Counted from the first letter of the stretch, positions 15,791 to 24,118 are shown. The stretch: DNA of 30,005 nucleotides from Leucobacter sp. UBA1945 (GCA_002336855.1 DDEV01000149.1:168-30172), one strand, 5' to 3'. Numbers and translations are program-made. The notes: generated from the sequence alone by a model not told the origin.

Positions 15791-17510
15791 CTTTCTCGAC
15801 GGTCTTGACCCCGAGCAGCGCGAGGTTGCCGAGTGTCTGCGCGGGCCGGTCTCGGTGCTTGCCGGTGCTGGAACTGGCAAGACCCGCACGCTGACGCACC
15901 GCATCGCGCACGGGGTGCGGGTGGGCGCCTATGCGCCAGAGCGAGTGCTCGCGGTGACGTTCACACGAAAGGCTGCGGGCGAGCTGCAGTCGCGCCTGCG
16001 TATGCTAGGTGCGGCCGGGGTGCGTGCGCAGACGTTTCACGGCGCGGCGCTCGCTCAGCTCAGCTTCTTCTGGCCTCAGCTCGTCGGCGGCGCAGCCCCG
16101 CAGGTGATCTCGGGCAAGGTTCCGGTGGTGTCGCAGGCGGTCGAGTCGCTCGGGCTGCGGTTACCCGGCGAAACCCTGCGCGACATCGCCGCCGAGATCG
16201 AATGGCGCAAGGTCTCGATGCTCGACCTCGACAGCTATGCCGCGAAGTTGGTCTCGGCACGCGACCCCAGGCCAGTGCCCGCAGGGGTGAGTGCCGAGCA
16301 ACTGCTCGATATTCACGAGAAGTACGCTGCGGTGCTCACCGAGCGACGGCAGATCGACTTCGAAGACGTACTCGTGCTCACCACGGGCATGCTCGAAACC
16401 GAACCGCGTGCTGCGGTGCAGGTGCGTGAACGCTACCGCTTCTTCACGGTTGACGAGTATCAAGACGTTTCGCCGCTGCAGCATGCGATGCTGCGGGTGT
16501 GGCTCGGCGACCGCGATGAGCTGTGCGTCGTCGGCGATGCGAGCCAGACCATCTACAGCTTTGCCGGCGCCTCGAGCTCGTACCTTCTTCGTTTTGGGCA
16601 CGAGCACCCGGGCGCGCGTGAGTTTCGGCTCGAGCGCAACTATCGTTCGACAGAGCCAATCGTACGGGTTGCGAACCAGCTGATGCGGGGGAGGCCGGGC
16701 GCGCTCACCCTGCATGCCGAGCGCGGTGAACCCGCTCGGGACGAGTCTGGTGTCGCGCAGGCCCCTCGCCCAGCCCCGGTCACCGCTGAATGGTTCGCGA
16801 ACGAGCACGACGAAGCGCGAGCGGTTGCCGCGGCGATTCGCGAGAGCATCGCCGCGGGGGTGCGCGCGAGCGAGATCGCGGTGCTTTATCGTGCGAACGC
16901 GCAGTCGGCCGTGATCGAGGGCGAGTTGCAGGCGAACGGTGTTTCTGCGCGGGTGCACGGCGCGCAGCGCTTCTTCGACCGTGCTGAGGTGCGTCAGGCC
17001 GTGATGCTGATGCGCGGCCAGGCGAAGGTCTCAGATGATCGGCCCCTCTTCCAGGTGGTGAGTGATGTGCTTCGGGCCTGCGGCTGGAACGCCACCCCGC
17101 CCGAGGGTGGCGCTGCGCGCGAGCGCTGGGACGCGTTGAATGCGATTCTGACGCTGCTCGATGAGCAGCCCGAGAGCACGACCATGCAGTCCTTCAGTGA
17201 AGAACTGCTCGAGCGCTCGCGGGCGCACCATGAGCCGACGGTTGAGTCGGTGACCCTCAGCGCCGTGCACTCCGCGAAGGGTCTCGAATGGAGCCTCGTG
17301 CACCTGATCGGCATGAGCGAGGGGCTGCTTCCGAACTCGTACGCCGACAACGATGACGCGATCGACGAGGAGCGTCGCTTGGCATACGTCGCGTTCACTC
17401 GCGCTCGCGATGAGCTTCGTATCTCGGGCACCGCGGGATCTGGCGCGTCGACTCGGCGGCCCTCTCGGTTTGTGGCCGAAGCCGGAGTGGTCTTCGGCGG
17501 GCGCAACTAG
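15774..17510 (+). CDS. UvrD2-like superfamily 1 DNA helicase lacking an HRDC domain
   Basis: A 578-residue 3'-5' DNA helicase of the UvrD/PcrA type, placed like uvrD2 of mycobacteria directly after nudC. Motifs: Walker A AGAGTGKT (30-37), FTRKAAGEL, DEYQD (227-231), GDASQTIYSFAGAS from 254, LERNYRST, SAVHSAKGLEW (496-506) and AYVAFTRARDEL. It ends about 30 residues after motif VI (at GVVFGGRN), whereas as I recall mycobacterial UvrD2 has about 700 residues with an HRDC domain and a tetracysteine module. Start is GTG 15774 or GTG 15780; both overlap the end of nudC, so translation is probably coupled. Its TAG stop interlocks with that of the convergent ThiF-like gene in a shared CTAG. Confidence 0.87.
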   Translation: MTVSSDFLDGLDPEQREVAECLRGPVSVLAGAGTGKTRTLTHRIAHGVRVGAYAPERVLAVTFTRKAAGELQSRLRMLGAAGVRAQTFHGAALAQLSFFWPQLVGGAAPQVISGKVPVVSQAVESLGLRLPGETLRDIAAEIEWRKVSMLDLDSYAAKLVSARDPRPVPAGVSAEQLLDIHEKYAAVLTERRQIDFEDVLVLTTGMLETEPRAAVQVRERYRFFTVDEYQDVSPLQHAMLRVWLGDRDELCVVGDASQTIYSFAGASSSYLLRFGHEHPGAREFRLERNYRSTEPIVRVANQLMRGRPGALTLHAERGEPARDESGVAQAPRPAPVTAEWFANEHDEARAVAAAIRESIAAGVRASEIAVLYRANAQSAVIEGELQANGVSARVHGAQRFFDRAEVRQAVMLMRGQAKVSDDRPLFQVVSDVLRACGWNATPPEGGAARERWDALNAILTLLDEQPESTTMQSFSEELLERSRAHHEPTVESVTLSAVHSAKGLEWSLVHLIGMSEGLLPNSYADNDDAIDEERRLAYVAFTRARDELRISGTAGSGASTRRPSRFVAEAGVVFGGRN

Positions 17511-18382
17511 AGCGCGTCTCGAAATAGGCTGCACCCGCACTCTGGATGGGGTAAGACATCTTCCGCGGTTGGCGCATAGCGGGGCCTGCCGCCCCGAACA
17601 GGAAACCGCAGTCGTACTGCCGTGTCAGGCGACTCCTCCGTCTGCCACTGCCTGAATGCAATCAGCGCGAGCGAAGCCGCGAGTTCTGCACAAGCGAACG
17701 TCTCAGCTGCCGGTGTCGCCCGACTGATCTGGGCGGCGAGCACCGCGATCAGCGGGTCTGCATCGACTCGATGCAGTTCGACGCAGGCGAGGCAGGGCGA
17801 TTGGCCTGGCAGCACGAGCGGCCCCGCGAACACGCTGTGGTCGGTGAGGCAGATCGGAAAGTGCGGCACGCCGCTGCTGAAGAGCTCGTGCGGCACGGCC
17901 GCTGCGCCGAAGAAGCGTTCAACGATGACGGCGAACTCGGGGAGGGGCGGGGGAGAAGGCGCCGCCTCGTCAGGTCGCACCGGTGGCACGAGCGTCGAAA
18001 GCACTCCCTCACGGGCAAAGAGCCGTTGCAACTCGGCAGCGAAGGTGCCCTGACCGATCACGTGAAGCCGGGGCGCTGAATGGCGCGCTCGGCGAAGCTC
18101 TGCAGTGCGCGAAGACACTGTCGATCCACGAACACGCACCAGCACGGGTGCGAGCCTTTGCAACAGCGAGTGCTGATCCGCGGCGGAAAGCCCGCACTTC
18201 TTCGCGACCATCGGTAGCTCGCGGGCGCTTACTCCCTCGCTCAGTTTGCCGATCAGGCGCTGCTCCTGAGGCGTCGGTGCAAGCAGCCGCACCTGCGCGG
18301 TTTCAAAACCGATGCGCAGCGTCTCGGTGCTCTCCCAGCAGAGCGGAAACGTCGGGTCGAGTTGCAGGCGTTCTGATCTCAT
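17507..18382 (-). CDS. ThiF/TOMM-cyclodehydratase-like protein, orphan
   Basis: A 291-residue protein resembling the E1-like (ThiF/MoeB) fold in the form found in TOMM leader-binding cyclodehydratase proteins. A nucleotide-binding-like start, LHVIGQGTFAAEL (about 106-118), is a weak version of the GxGxxG loop. Cysteines C197 and C200 (PCLACVELHR) and C282 and C284 (HPECGCSL) form a probable structural zinc site, the strongest family hallmark. No YcaO partner, precursor peptide or adenylation motif is visible nearby, so the thiazole-forming role is not supported. Start ATG 18382 is chosen because a GGGCAG stretch precedes it; an upstream in-frame ATG gives a longer, poorer N-terminus. It follows the DUF2342 gene on the same strand after 131 bp, in which I see no other gene. 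Confidence 0.65.
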   Translation of the reverse strand: MRSERLQLDPTFPLCWESTETLRIGFETAQVRLLAPTPQEQRLIGKLSEGVSARELPMVAKKCGLSAADQHSLLQRLAPVLVRVRGSTVSSRTAELRRARHSAPRLHVIGQGTFAAELQRLFAREGVLSTLVPPVRPDEAAPSPPPLPEFAVIVERFFGAAAVPHELFSSGVPHFPICLTDHSVFAGPLVLPGQSPCLACVELHRVDADPLIAVLAAQISRATPAAETFACAELAASLALIAFRQWQTEESPDTAVRLRFPVRGGRPRYAPTAEDVLPHPECGCSLFRDAL

Positions 18383-18513
18383 CTGCCCATCATGCGGCAG
18401 GCATCGGCCCGAATCCGGGTTATGCACAGGCCACACGCAAAACGCGCGAATCACCCTGGGTGTGAGCGACAAGCCGGCCGGGGGATGCCGCGTGTGTGTC
18501 GACGAAACTCGAT

Positions 18514-19926
18514 CTAGACGGGCGGTGGCTGCAACGGATCTTGCGATGCGCCGTTCTCGTCGCCAGCCTCGCCCGCGTCGAGCAGCTCGGCGAGGGCACG
18601 ATCGAAGTCATCGGTAGGCGCGGCCGCCGGGGTAGCCCCGTCGAGCCCGAGTCGCTCGAGCAGGCGAGCCGGGTGATCCATCTCTTCTGCGGTGGGCAGT
18701 AGGTCTGGGTGCGCCCAGAGCGCATCGCGTCGTTCGATGCCCCCGCGTTCGGCGACCAGCCGCCAGAGCGATGCTGCCTCGCGCATTCTTCGCGGGCGAA
18801 GCTCGAGGCCTACCAGCGTGCTGAACGCGTGCTCTGCGGGCCCCCCTACGGCGCGCCTGCGCCGCACCATCTCGGCGATCGCCTCGCTGCCGGGCAGGCG
18901 AGAGACCGCGGTTTCGGTGACCGCGTCGACCCAGCCCTCGATCAGGGCGAGCATGGTCTCGAGACGCTCGAGTGCGGCCTGCTGCGCGGGCGTCTTCGGG
19001 GGAATCAGCGCGCCGCTCGAAACGAGTCGCTGCATGGCCTCGGTGTCTGACGGGTCGATGTCGCGGGCGAGCTCTTCGATCTGAGTGGTGTCGATGCTCA
19101 TGCCGCGCGCGTAGTCGGTGACCGCCGAGATCAGGTGCAGGCGAAGCCAGCGGGTGTGGCGAAACAGCCTCGCATGCGCCAGCTCCCGCACCGCGAGGTA
19201 GAGCGTAACCGCCTCTGCGTCTTGTTCGAGCCCGTCTGCGAAAGCGCTGACGCCGCTGGGAATCAACGCGCCGCCCTCGCGACCCTGTCCTTCGAAAAGT
19301 GGGATCCCGACATCGCCGCCCGCTGCGACCTCGCTGGCGAGCTTGCCGATGACCTGGCCGAGCTGGGTGGCGAAGAGCGCCCCGGCCACGCTGCGCAACA
19401 TCGGGGCGAGACCGCCGAACGCGTCGCCGAACTGTTCTGGCAGCTGGCTGCTGATTGCGTCGGTGAGCGCGCGAGTGATCGACTCTGCGACGGGCTCAGA
19501 GAGTCCGATCCAGGTGTCAATAGTCTGCTGCACCCACTCAACGCGGGTGAGGGTGCGCGGCGCATCCGAGGTCGTGCCGACTTCGGTTGCCTCGTCGAGC
19601 CAGAGCGCGGCTACGGGAAACGCGCGCTGTGCGGCGGCGGGGTCTGCAGCTGGGGCGCCCTGCGACGCGACATCGATCGCGATGCGCCTGGTTACCGACC
19701 AGTCGATCTCGTTCGACGGGTTCTGCATCGCCTGCTGCAGCGTCGCGAAGAGTCCCTGGAGCGCTGCGGGATCGCCCGAAAGCCCGGCTGCTTTCGCCAG
19801 TGCAGCGGGATCGATGCCGCCGCTCGAGGTCTGGCCTGAGAGCATCTCGTTCAACATGCGCTGCAGCTCGTTCAGGGCGTCGTCGTTCGGCTTGTCGGCA
19901 GAATCGTCGGGTTCGCGATCGTTCAT
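18514..19926 (-). CDS. Zincin-like protein, DUF2342 (putative hydrolase family)
   Basis: A 470-residue cytoplasmic protein of the actinobacterial family annotated as zinc-dependent metalloprotease or putative hydrolase (DUF2342). Recognisable family segments are LYLAVRELAHARLFRHTRWLR, ALIEGWVDAVTE, the basic MVRRRRAVGGPAEH and VGLELRPRRMREAASLW, then RDALWAHPDLLPTAEE. The REXAH-type helix and the E-G-W segment are the likely metal-site region, but peptidase activity is not established as far as I know. The N-terminus (about 1-60) is acidic and variable. ATG 19926 is preferred; a TAGCGT lies seven bases upstream on the minus strand, so this too may be leaderless. It is divergent from the UPF0182 gene. 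Confidence 0.82.
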   Translation of the reverse strand: MNDREPDDSADKPNDDALNELQRMLNEMLSGQTSSGGIDPAALAKAAGLSGDPAALQGLFATLQQAMQNPSNEIDWSVTRRIAIDVASQGAPAADPAAAQRAFPVAALWLDEATEVGTTSDAPRTLTRVEWVQQTIDTWIGLSEPVAESITRALTDAISSQLPEQFGDAFGGLAPMLRSVAGALFATQLGQVIGKLASEVAAGGDVGIPLFEGQGREGGALIPSGVSAFADGLEQDAEAVTLYLAVRELAHARLFRHTRWLRLHLISAVTDYARGMSIDTTQIEELARDIDPSDTEAMQRLVSSGALIPPKTPAQQAALERLETMLALIEGWVDAVTETAVSRLPGSEAIAEMVRRRRAVGGPAEHAFSTLVGLELRPRRMREAASLWRLVAERGGIERRDALWAHPDLLPTAEEMDHPARLLERLGLDGATPAAAPTDDFDRALAELLDAGEAGDENGASQDPLQPPPV

Positions 19927-20115
19927 GAGTTCCACGCTACGGCACGCACTGTGAAAACGGCCGGGAGCGCGCAAAATCGCACCCACGAGCGTTGCGCTCA
20001 CTGCGAACAGGGGTCGTGGAGCAGCCGCGATCCTTGAATTTCAGCATTCTTGTCAGGGGCGCTCGCTAGGGTGGAGGCACGCCAGAACCCACACCTAACT
20101 TAAGAGAGTTTCGAC

Positions 20116-23100
20116 GTGACTGACCCGACCAACGCTGCTCCACAAGCTCGCCGCCGCCGACTTTCTCCCGTTGCGGTGACTGTCGTGCTCGTCGTGCTGC
20201 TCATTCTCGGCTTTCTCGGGGCTGCCTCGGTGATCACTGAGGTGCTCTGGTTCGATCAGCTGGGGTATGTGCAAGTGCTGTTGACACAGTGGGTCGCCGC
20301 GGGAGCGATGTTTCTCATCGGGTTCTTCGCAATGGCGGTTCCGGTGTTTTTCGCGATCGACATCGCCTACCGCAAACGACCGGTGTATGCGCGACTCACT
20401 GCGCAGCTCGATCGCTATCAAGAGCTGGTTGAGCCGCTGCGCCGCCTGATCAAGTGGAGCCTGCCTGCGGTGTTTGGTCTGTTCGGTGGCTTTGCCTCTG
20501 CCACGAGCTGGCAGCAGGTGCTGTTGTGGGTAAATTCCGCGCCGACCGGCCAGACGGACGCCGAGTTCGGGGTCGACATCTCGTTCTTCATGTTCTCGCT
20601 GCCCTTCTGGCAGGGCGTGCTCGGCTTTGCCTCGGCGGTGGTGCTGATCTGCTTGATTCTCGGTGTTGCCACGAGCTACCTCTACGGGGGCATTTCGTTC
20701 GCGGGCAGGGATGTGCGCGTCTCGAAGGCGACACGCATTCAGGCTGCCGTGCTCGCATTCGTCTACCTCGCGTTGCAGGGTGTCAGCCTCTGGCTCGATC
20801 GCTATGCCGCGCTCACGAACTACGACGGGCGTTTCACCGGAGCGACCTACACCGGCGTGCACGCGACCATTCCCGGCAAGCAGATTCTTGCCGGGATCGC
20901 GGTGCTTGTCGCGCTGCTCTTCCTGGTGACCGCGTTCACCGGAAAGTGGCGTCTGCCCGTGATCGGCACTGCGTTGCTGTTGGTCTCTGCGCTCGTGGTG
21001 GGCGTCGGCTACCCGTGGGCGGTGCAAGAGCTTCGCGTTCGACCCGATGAGAAGAGCCTCGAGAGCGATTACCTCGCCCGCAATATCGAGGCCACTCGCG
21101 CCGCATACGGCATCGACAAGGTGCAGATCGAGCGCTACGACGCCGTGACCGACGCCGAGCCAGGTCAGCTGCGCGGCGATGCGCAGACCACCGCGAACAT
21201 TCGCATCATCGACCCAGAGATTGTGTCGCCCACATTCGCTCAGCTCGAGCAGAGCAAGCAGTACTACCAGTTTCCCGAGTCGTTGAGCGTTGACCGCTAC
21301 GAGATCGACGGAAAGATCGAAGATACCGTTTCGGCGATCCGCGACATCGACATCTCTGACCAGCAGGGTTGGTATAATCAGACGCTCGTCTACACGCACG
21401 GCTACGGTCTGGTCGCTTCTTACGGCAACCAGCGTTCGGCGAGCGGCGAACCGGTGTTCCTCGAGAGCGGTATTCCGACGAGCGGGCGCCTCGGAGAGTT
21501 TCAGCCGCGCGTGTACTTCGGCATGAACTCGCCCGAGTACTCGATCGTTGGCGGCGAGCGTGACAAGCCGATCGAGATCGACTACCCGGCAGATGAGGCG
21601 CAGGCGTCAGCGACGGCCGAGGGCGATGCCGCGAGCGCAGATGCGCCGGCCACTGAGGGTGAGGCCGCAGCTGGCGCAAAGAGCGACGACGTTGAGGCCG
21701 ACCAGGCCGCGACCGTTGAAGAGACGGATGGCGGAAAACAAAACCTGACGACGTTCTCGGGCAACGGCGGTCCCGAGCTGGGGAACATCTTTACCAAGCT
21801 GATCTATGCCCTGAAGTTTCAAGCCATGGAAATCGTGCTCTCGGGAGCGGTAGTTGACGGCTCGCAGATTCTCTACGACCGCAACCCCGTCGATCGCGTG
21901 AAGAAGGTGGCTCCGTACCTCACGATCGACTCCTCGCCGTACGCGTCCGTCGTCGACGGAGAGGTCGTATGGATCATTGACGGGTACACCACGTCTGACC
22001 AGTACCCGTACTCGGAGATGAACGACTTCAACTCGCTCATCGTTGACGCAGACAACCCGCGCCAGAACCCGCTCGCGAAGCCGGTCAACTACATTCGAAA
22101 CTCGGTGAAGGCGACGGTGAACGCCTACGACGGTAGCGTGAAGCTGTTCGCGTGGGATACCGAAGACCCCCTGCTGCAGGCCTGGAGCAAGGTGTACCCC
22201 GACACGCTGCAGCCGGTGTCGAAGATGAGCGGCGACCTGCTCAGCCACGTGCGCTACCCGAGCGACCTATTCAAGGTGCAGCGCGAGATGCTCTCGACCT
22301 ACCACGTCACCGACGCCGGTGCGTTCTACTCGGAAGAAGACGCGTGGCGTACTCCCGATGATCCTGTAGCGGCGGCGAAGGCCGGCGCGAACAGCGTTGG
22401 TGATGTGCCCAGGCAGCCGGCGTACTACCTCACGCTCGCCGCGGGCAAAGATGCTGAGCCGAACTTTTCGATCTACTCGACCTACATTCCGGCGGCGAGA
22501 GGTAAGGATGCTCGAAACATCCTTACCGGCTACCTCGCGGCAAACTCGAACGCGGGCAATGCTGACGGAAAGGTGTCGGAAGACTACGGCACGCTGAAGC
22601 TGCTGACGCTACCCAAGGGCAATTCGGTGCCCGGCCCCGGTCAGGTGCAGAACAGCTTCACTACCGACGACAAGGTCACCGGCCTGCTGAATATTCTTCG
22701 GCAGGGTGACTCGAGCCGGGTGATCAGCGGCAACCTGCTGACGCTGCCCGTCGGCGGCGGCCTGCTCTACGTGCAGCCGGTCTACGTGCAGGCCGCGTCC
22801 GATACGAGCTTCCCGATCCTGCGCAAGGTGTTGGTGTCGTTCGGCGACCAGATCGCGTTCGAAGACACACTCGACGCGGCACTCGACGACCTGTTCGGCG
22901 GAAACTCGGGCGCCTCGGCTGGTGACGGCGACGTGACCCCGGGTGACGGGGGTGCGGGTGATGGCTCGACCGGTGCCGAGGAGCCGGCTGTGCCTGGCGG
23001 TGACACCGCGACCCCGGGGGACGGCTCGGGCACTACCTCGGCCGCGCTCACCCAGGCGCTGCGCGACATGAAGCAGGCCATTGCCGACCGCGACGACGCC

Positions 23101-23184
23101 ATGAAGGCAGGCGACTGGGCGGCCTATGGTGAGGCTGACAGCCGCCTTCGCGACGCGATCACGAAGGCGCTCGAGGCGCAGTAA
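20116..23184 (+). CDS. UPF0182 family large membrane protein
   Basis: A 1022-residue integral membrane protein of family UPF0182. It has a basic cytosolic start (ARRRRLS), then about seven transmembrane segments in residues 17-300 (for example 17-38 and 56-82), followed by a large extracytoplasmic domain that contains most of the conserved sequence (for instance WYNQTLVYTHGYGLVASYGN). Residues about 493-540 are a low-complexity A/E/D-rich insert, and about 930-985 a G/D/T-rich linker before a short C-terminal helix. Start is GTG 20116 with only a weak AAGAGAG upstream; the protein begins with the hydrophobic pattern expected of the family. The function of the family is unknown to me. Its neighbour on the other strand, DUF2342, is also its neighbour in other actinobacteria. 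Confidence 0.9.
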   Translation: MTDPTNAAPQARRRRLSPVAVTVVLVVLLILGFLGAASVITEVLWFDQLGYVQVLLTQWVAAGAMFLIGFFAMAVPVFFAIDIAYRKRPVYARLTAQLDRYQELVEPLRRLIKWSLPAVFGLFGGFASATSWQQVLLWVNSAPTGQTDAEFGVDISFFMFSLPFWQGVLGFASAVVLICLILGVATSYLYGGISFAGRDVRVSKATRIQAAVLAFVYLALQGVSLWLDRYAALTNYDGRFTGATYTGVHATIPGKQILAGIAVLVALLFLVTAFTGKWRLPVIGTALLLVSALVVGVGYPWAVQELRVRPDEKSLESDYLARNIEATRAAYGIDKVQIERYDAVTDAEPGQLRGDAQTTANIRIIDPEIVSPTFAQLEQSKQYYQFPESLSVDRYEIDGKIEDTVSAIRDIDISDQQGWYNQTLVYTHGYGLVASYGNQRSASGEPVFLESGIPTSGRLGEFQPRVYFGMNSPEYSIVGGERDKPIEIDYPADEAQASATAEGDAASADAPATEGEAAAGAKSDDVEADQAATVEETDGGKQNLTTFSGNGGPELGNIFTKLIYALKFQAMEIVLSGAVVDGSQILYDRNPVDRVKKVAPYLTIDSSPYASVVDGEVVWIIDGYTTSDQYPYSEMNDFNSLIVDADNPRQNPLAKPVNYIRNSVKATVNAYDGSVKLFAWDTEDPLLQAWSKVYPDTLQPVSKMSGDLLSHVRYPSDLFKVQREMLSTYHVTDAGAFYSEEDAWRTPDDPVAAAKAGANSVGDVPRQPAYYLTLAAGKDAEPNFSIYSTYIPAARGKDARNILTGYLAANSNAGNADGKVSEDYGTLKLLTLPKGNSVPGPGQVQNSFTTDDKVTGLLNILRQGDSSRVISGNLLTLPVGGGLLYVQPVYVQAASDTSFPILRKVLVSFGDQIAFEDTLDAALDDLFGGNSGASAGDGDVTPGDGGAGDGSTGAEEPAVPGGDTATPGDGSGTTSAALTQALRDMKQAIADRDDAMKAGDWAAYGEADSRLRDAITKALEAQ

Positions 23185-23190
23185 TCGCAT

Positions 23191-23232
23191 GGTCCGGGCG
23201 GGGGCGTTGAGCGACGCCACGCCGCCCGGGCC
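23191..23232 (+). terminator. Strong stem-loop after the UPF0182 gene
   Basis: An outer 11-bp stem, 23191-23201 with 23222-23232 (one G-T pair), encloses an inner stem GGCGT (23203-23207) and ACGCC (23214-23218). It starts seven bases after the stop codon. No clear T-tract follows, so termination is likely but not certain. Confidence 0.6.
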
Positions 23233-23240
23233 GTACCGAT

Positions 23241-23269
23241 TTGAACCGCACCTGGATGCGTGCTAGAGT
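23241..23269 (+). promoter_or_regulatory. Promoter of the initiator tRNA gene
   Basis: TTGAAC (23241-23246) and TAGAGT (23264-23269) are separated by exactly 17 bp, and the tRNA begins 13 bases after the -10 box. This is the best consensus-like promoter in the window. Confidence 0.8.
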
Positions 23270-23281
23270 TAATTCTTGTGC

Positions 23282-23355
23282 CGCGGGGTGGAGCAGTTCG
23301 GTAGCTCGCCGGGCTCATAACCCGGAGGTCGCAGGTTCAAATCCTGTCCCCGCAA
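23282..23355 (+). tRNA. Initiator tRNA-fMet (CAT anticodon)
   Basis: A complete cloverleaf: acceptor arms CGCGGGG and CCCCGCA with A73 after it; D arm GAGC/GCTC; anticodon arm CCGGG-CTCATAA-CCCGG with anticodon CAT; T arm GCAGG-TTCAAAT-CCTGT. Two hallmarks mark it as the initiator rather than elongator Met tRNA: the first base pair is a C1 x A72 mismatch and the anticodon stem ends in three G-C pairs. The CCA end is not encoded. It is a single-gene unit with its own promoter and terminator. Confidence 0.96.
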
Positions 23356-23365
23356 CGATGAGATT

Positions 23366-23397
23366 GGCCCTGATCAGGTTTTTACCAGATCAGGGCC
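23366..23397 (+). terminator. Rho-independent terminator of the tRNA gene
   Basis: GGCCCTGATC (23366-23375) pairs perfectly with GATCAGGGCC (23388-23397), and an inner GGT/ACC extends the stem around a TTTT loop. It is followed by TTTCGCTTTT. Confidence 0.88.
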
Positions 23398-23438
23398 TTT
23401 CGCTTTTCTCGATTCTTGGTTGCCCTCATGGCGGCGGG

Positions 23439-23963
23439 TTAACCCCGATACTGCTCGGGCAGCGCGGTCGAGCGGCCCCAGCCGGCGCCCTTCGTGGCCT
23501 TCGCGATGAGCGGCCCGACCCGGTAGGTCAGGGGAGTGGTGAGCGCGAGCGTCGTGTTCGAGTGACCGACGCCCGGGAGCGCCACGATCCTTTGAATCAG
23601 CTCTTGCAATTCTGCGTGCGAGACCGCCCCGATGCGCACGAGCAGGTCTTCGCGGCCCGAAGTCGCGTGAATCTCCATGACCTCGGGAATCGCGGCGAGC
23701 AGCTCGATCACGTCGTCGAGTTTGCCCTGGTCGAGCGCGAGAGCCGCGAACGCTTCGACGGTGATGCCAACCTCGACGAGATCGAGGCGCGGGGTGAACC
23801 CCCGCAGCAGCCCGGCTTCGGTCAGCCTGCGCAACCGAGACTGCACGGTGTTGCGCGACACCCCGAGTTTGTCGGCGAGTTCGCCGATACCCTGGCGGGC
23901 GTCTTGTTCGAGCAGCGCAATCAGCTCGCCGTCGAGTCGATCAATGCTGAGCATATTGCTCAC
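23439..23963 (-). CDS. Lrp/AsnC family transcriptional regulator
   Basis: A 174-residue regulator of the Lrp/AsnC family, which senses amino acids or related metabolites and usually controls their transport or catabolism. The N-terminal helix-turn-helix is IGELADKLGVSRNTVQSRL, preceded by LSIDRLDGELIALLEQDAR; the C-terminal RAM ligand-binding domain contains VMEIHATSGREDLLVRIGA and a GVGHSNTTLALTT segment. I chose GTG 23963 because GAGG lies five bases before it; ATG 23954, nine bases later, is nearly as plausible. A TTGACA at 23996-23991 on the minus strand could be part of its promoter. It is divergent from the oxidoreductase gene, which it is likely to regulate. Confidence 0.92.
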   Translation of the reverse strand: MSNMLSIDRLDGELIALLEQDARQGIGELADKLGVSRNTVQSRLRRLTEAGLLRGFTPRLDLVEVGITVEAFAALALDQGKLDDVIELLAAIPEVMEIHATSGREDLLVRIGAVSHAELQELIQRIVALPGVGHSNTTLALTTPLTYRVGPLIAKATKGAGWGRSTALPEQYRG

Positions 23964-24049
23964 TTTTGCCTCGCTTAGTGAATGTTTGCTTGTCAATATG
24001 AGTAGTCGTGATGCGTTCAGTTGATTCAGATCGTCACTTGGTGGGATTC

Positions 24050-24101
24050 TAGTTCACATAATGATGAGCCGTGTGCTCAGGGTGAGATGAAGTGTGAACT
24101 A
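24050..24101. promoter_or_regulatory. Pair of perfect inverted 9-mers flanking the oxidoreductase promoter region
   Basis: TAGTTCACA (24050-24058) and TGTGAACTA (24093-24101) are exact reverse complements. Their centres are 43 bp apart, close to four helical turns, and a CATAAT that could act as a -10 overlaps the left arm (24057-24062). The pair lies in the gap between the Lrp gene and the oxidoreductase start and suits a looping or wrapping regulator such as Lrp/AsnC, though it could also be an mRNA structure. Confidence 0.55.
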
Positions 24102-24118
24102 CCAAAGGCGGTGGCGCG

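Noticed and set aside
17507..18382. Core of a thiazole/oxazole-modified peptide (TOMM) gene cluster
   Set aside because: No YcaO gene, precursor peptide, dehydrogenase or exporter is present in the window.
20050..20072. Promoter TTGTCA (20050-20055) with TAGGGT (20067-20072) for the UPF0182 gene
   Set aside because: The spacer is only 11 bp, too short for a normal sigma-70-type promoter; no better pair was found.
20095..21399. Long minus-strand open frame (434 codons) opposite the UPF0182 gene
   Set aside because: Its translation is low-quality, H/R/E-rich with no domain, and the plus strand encodes conserved membrane segments.
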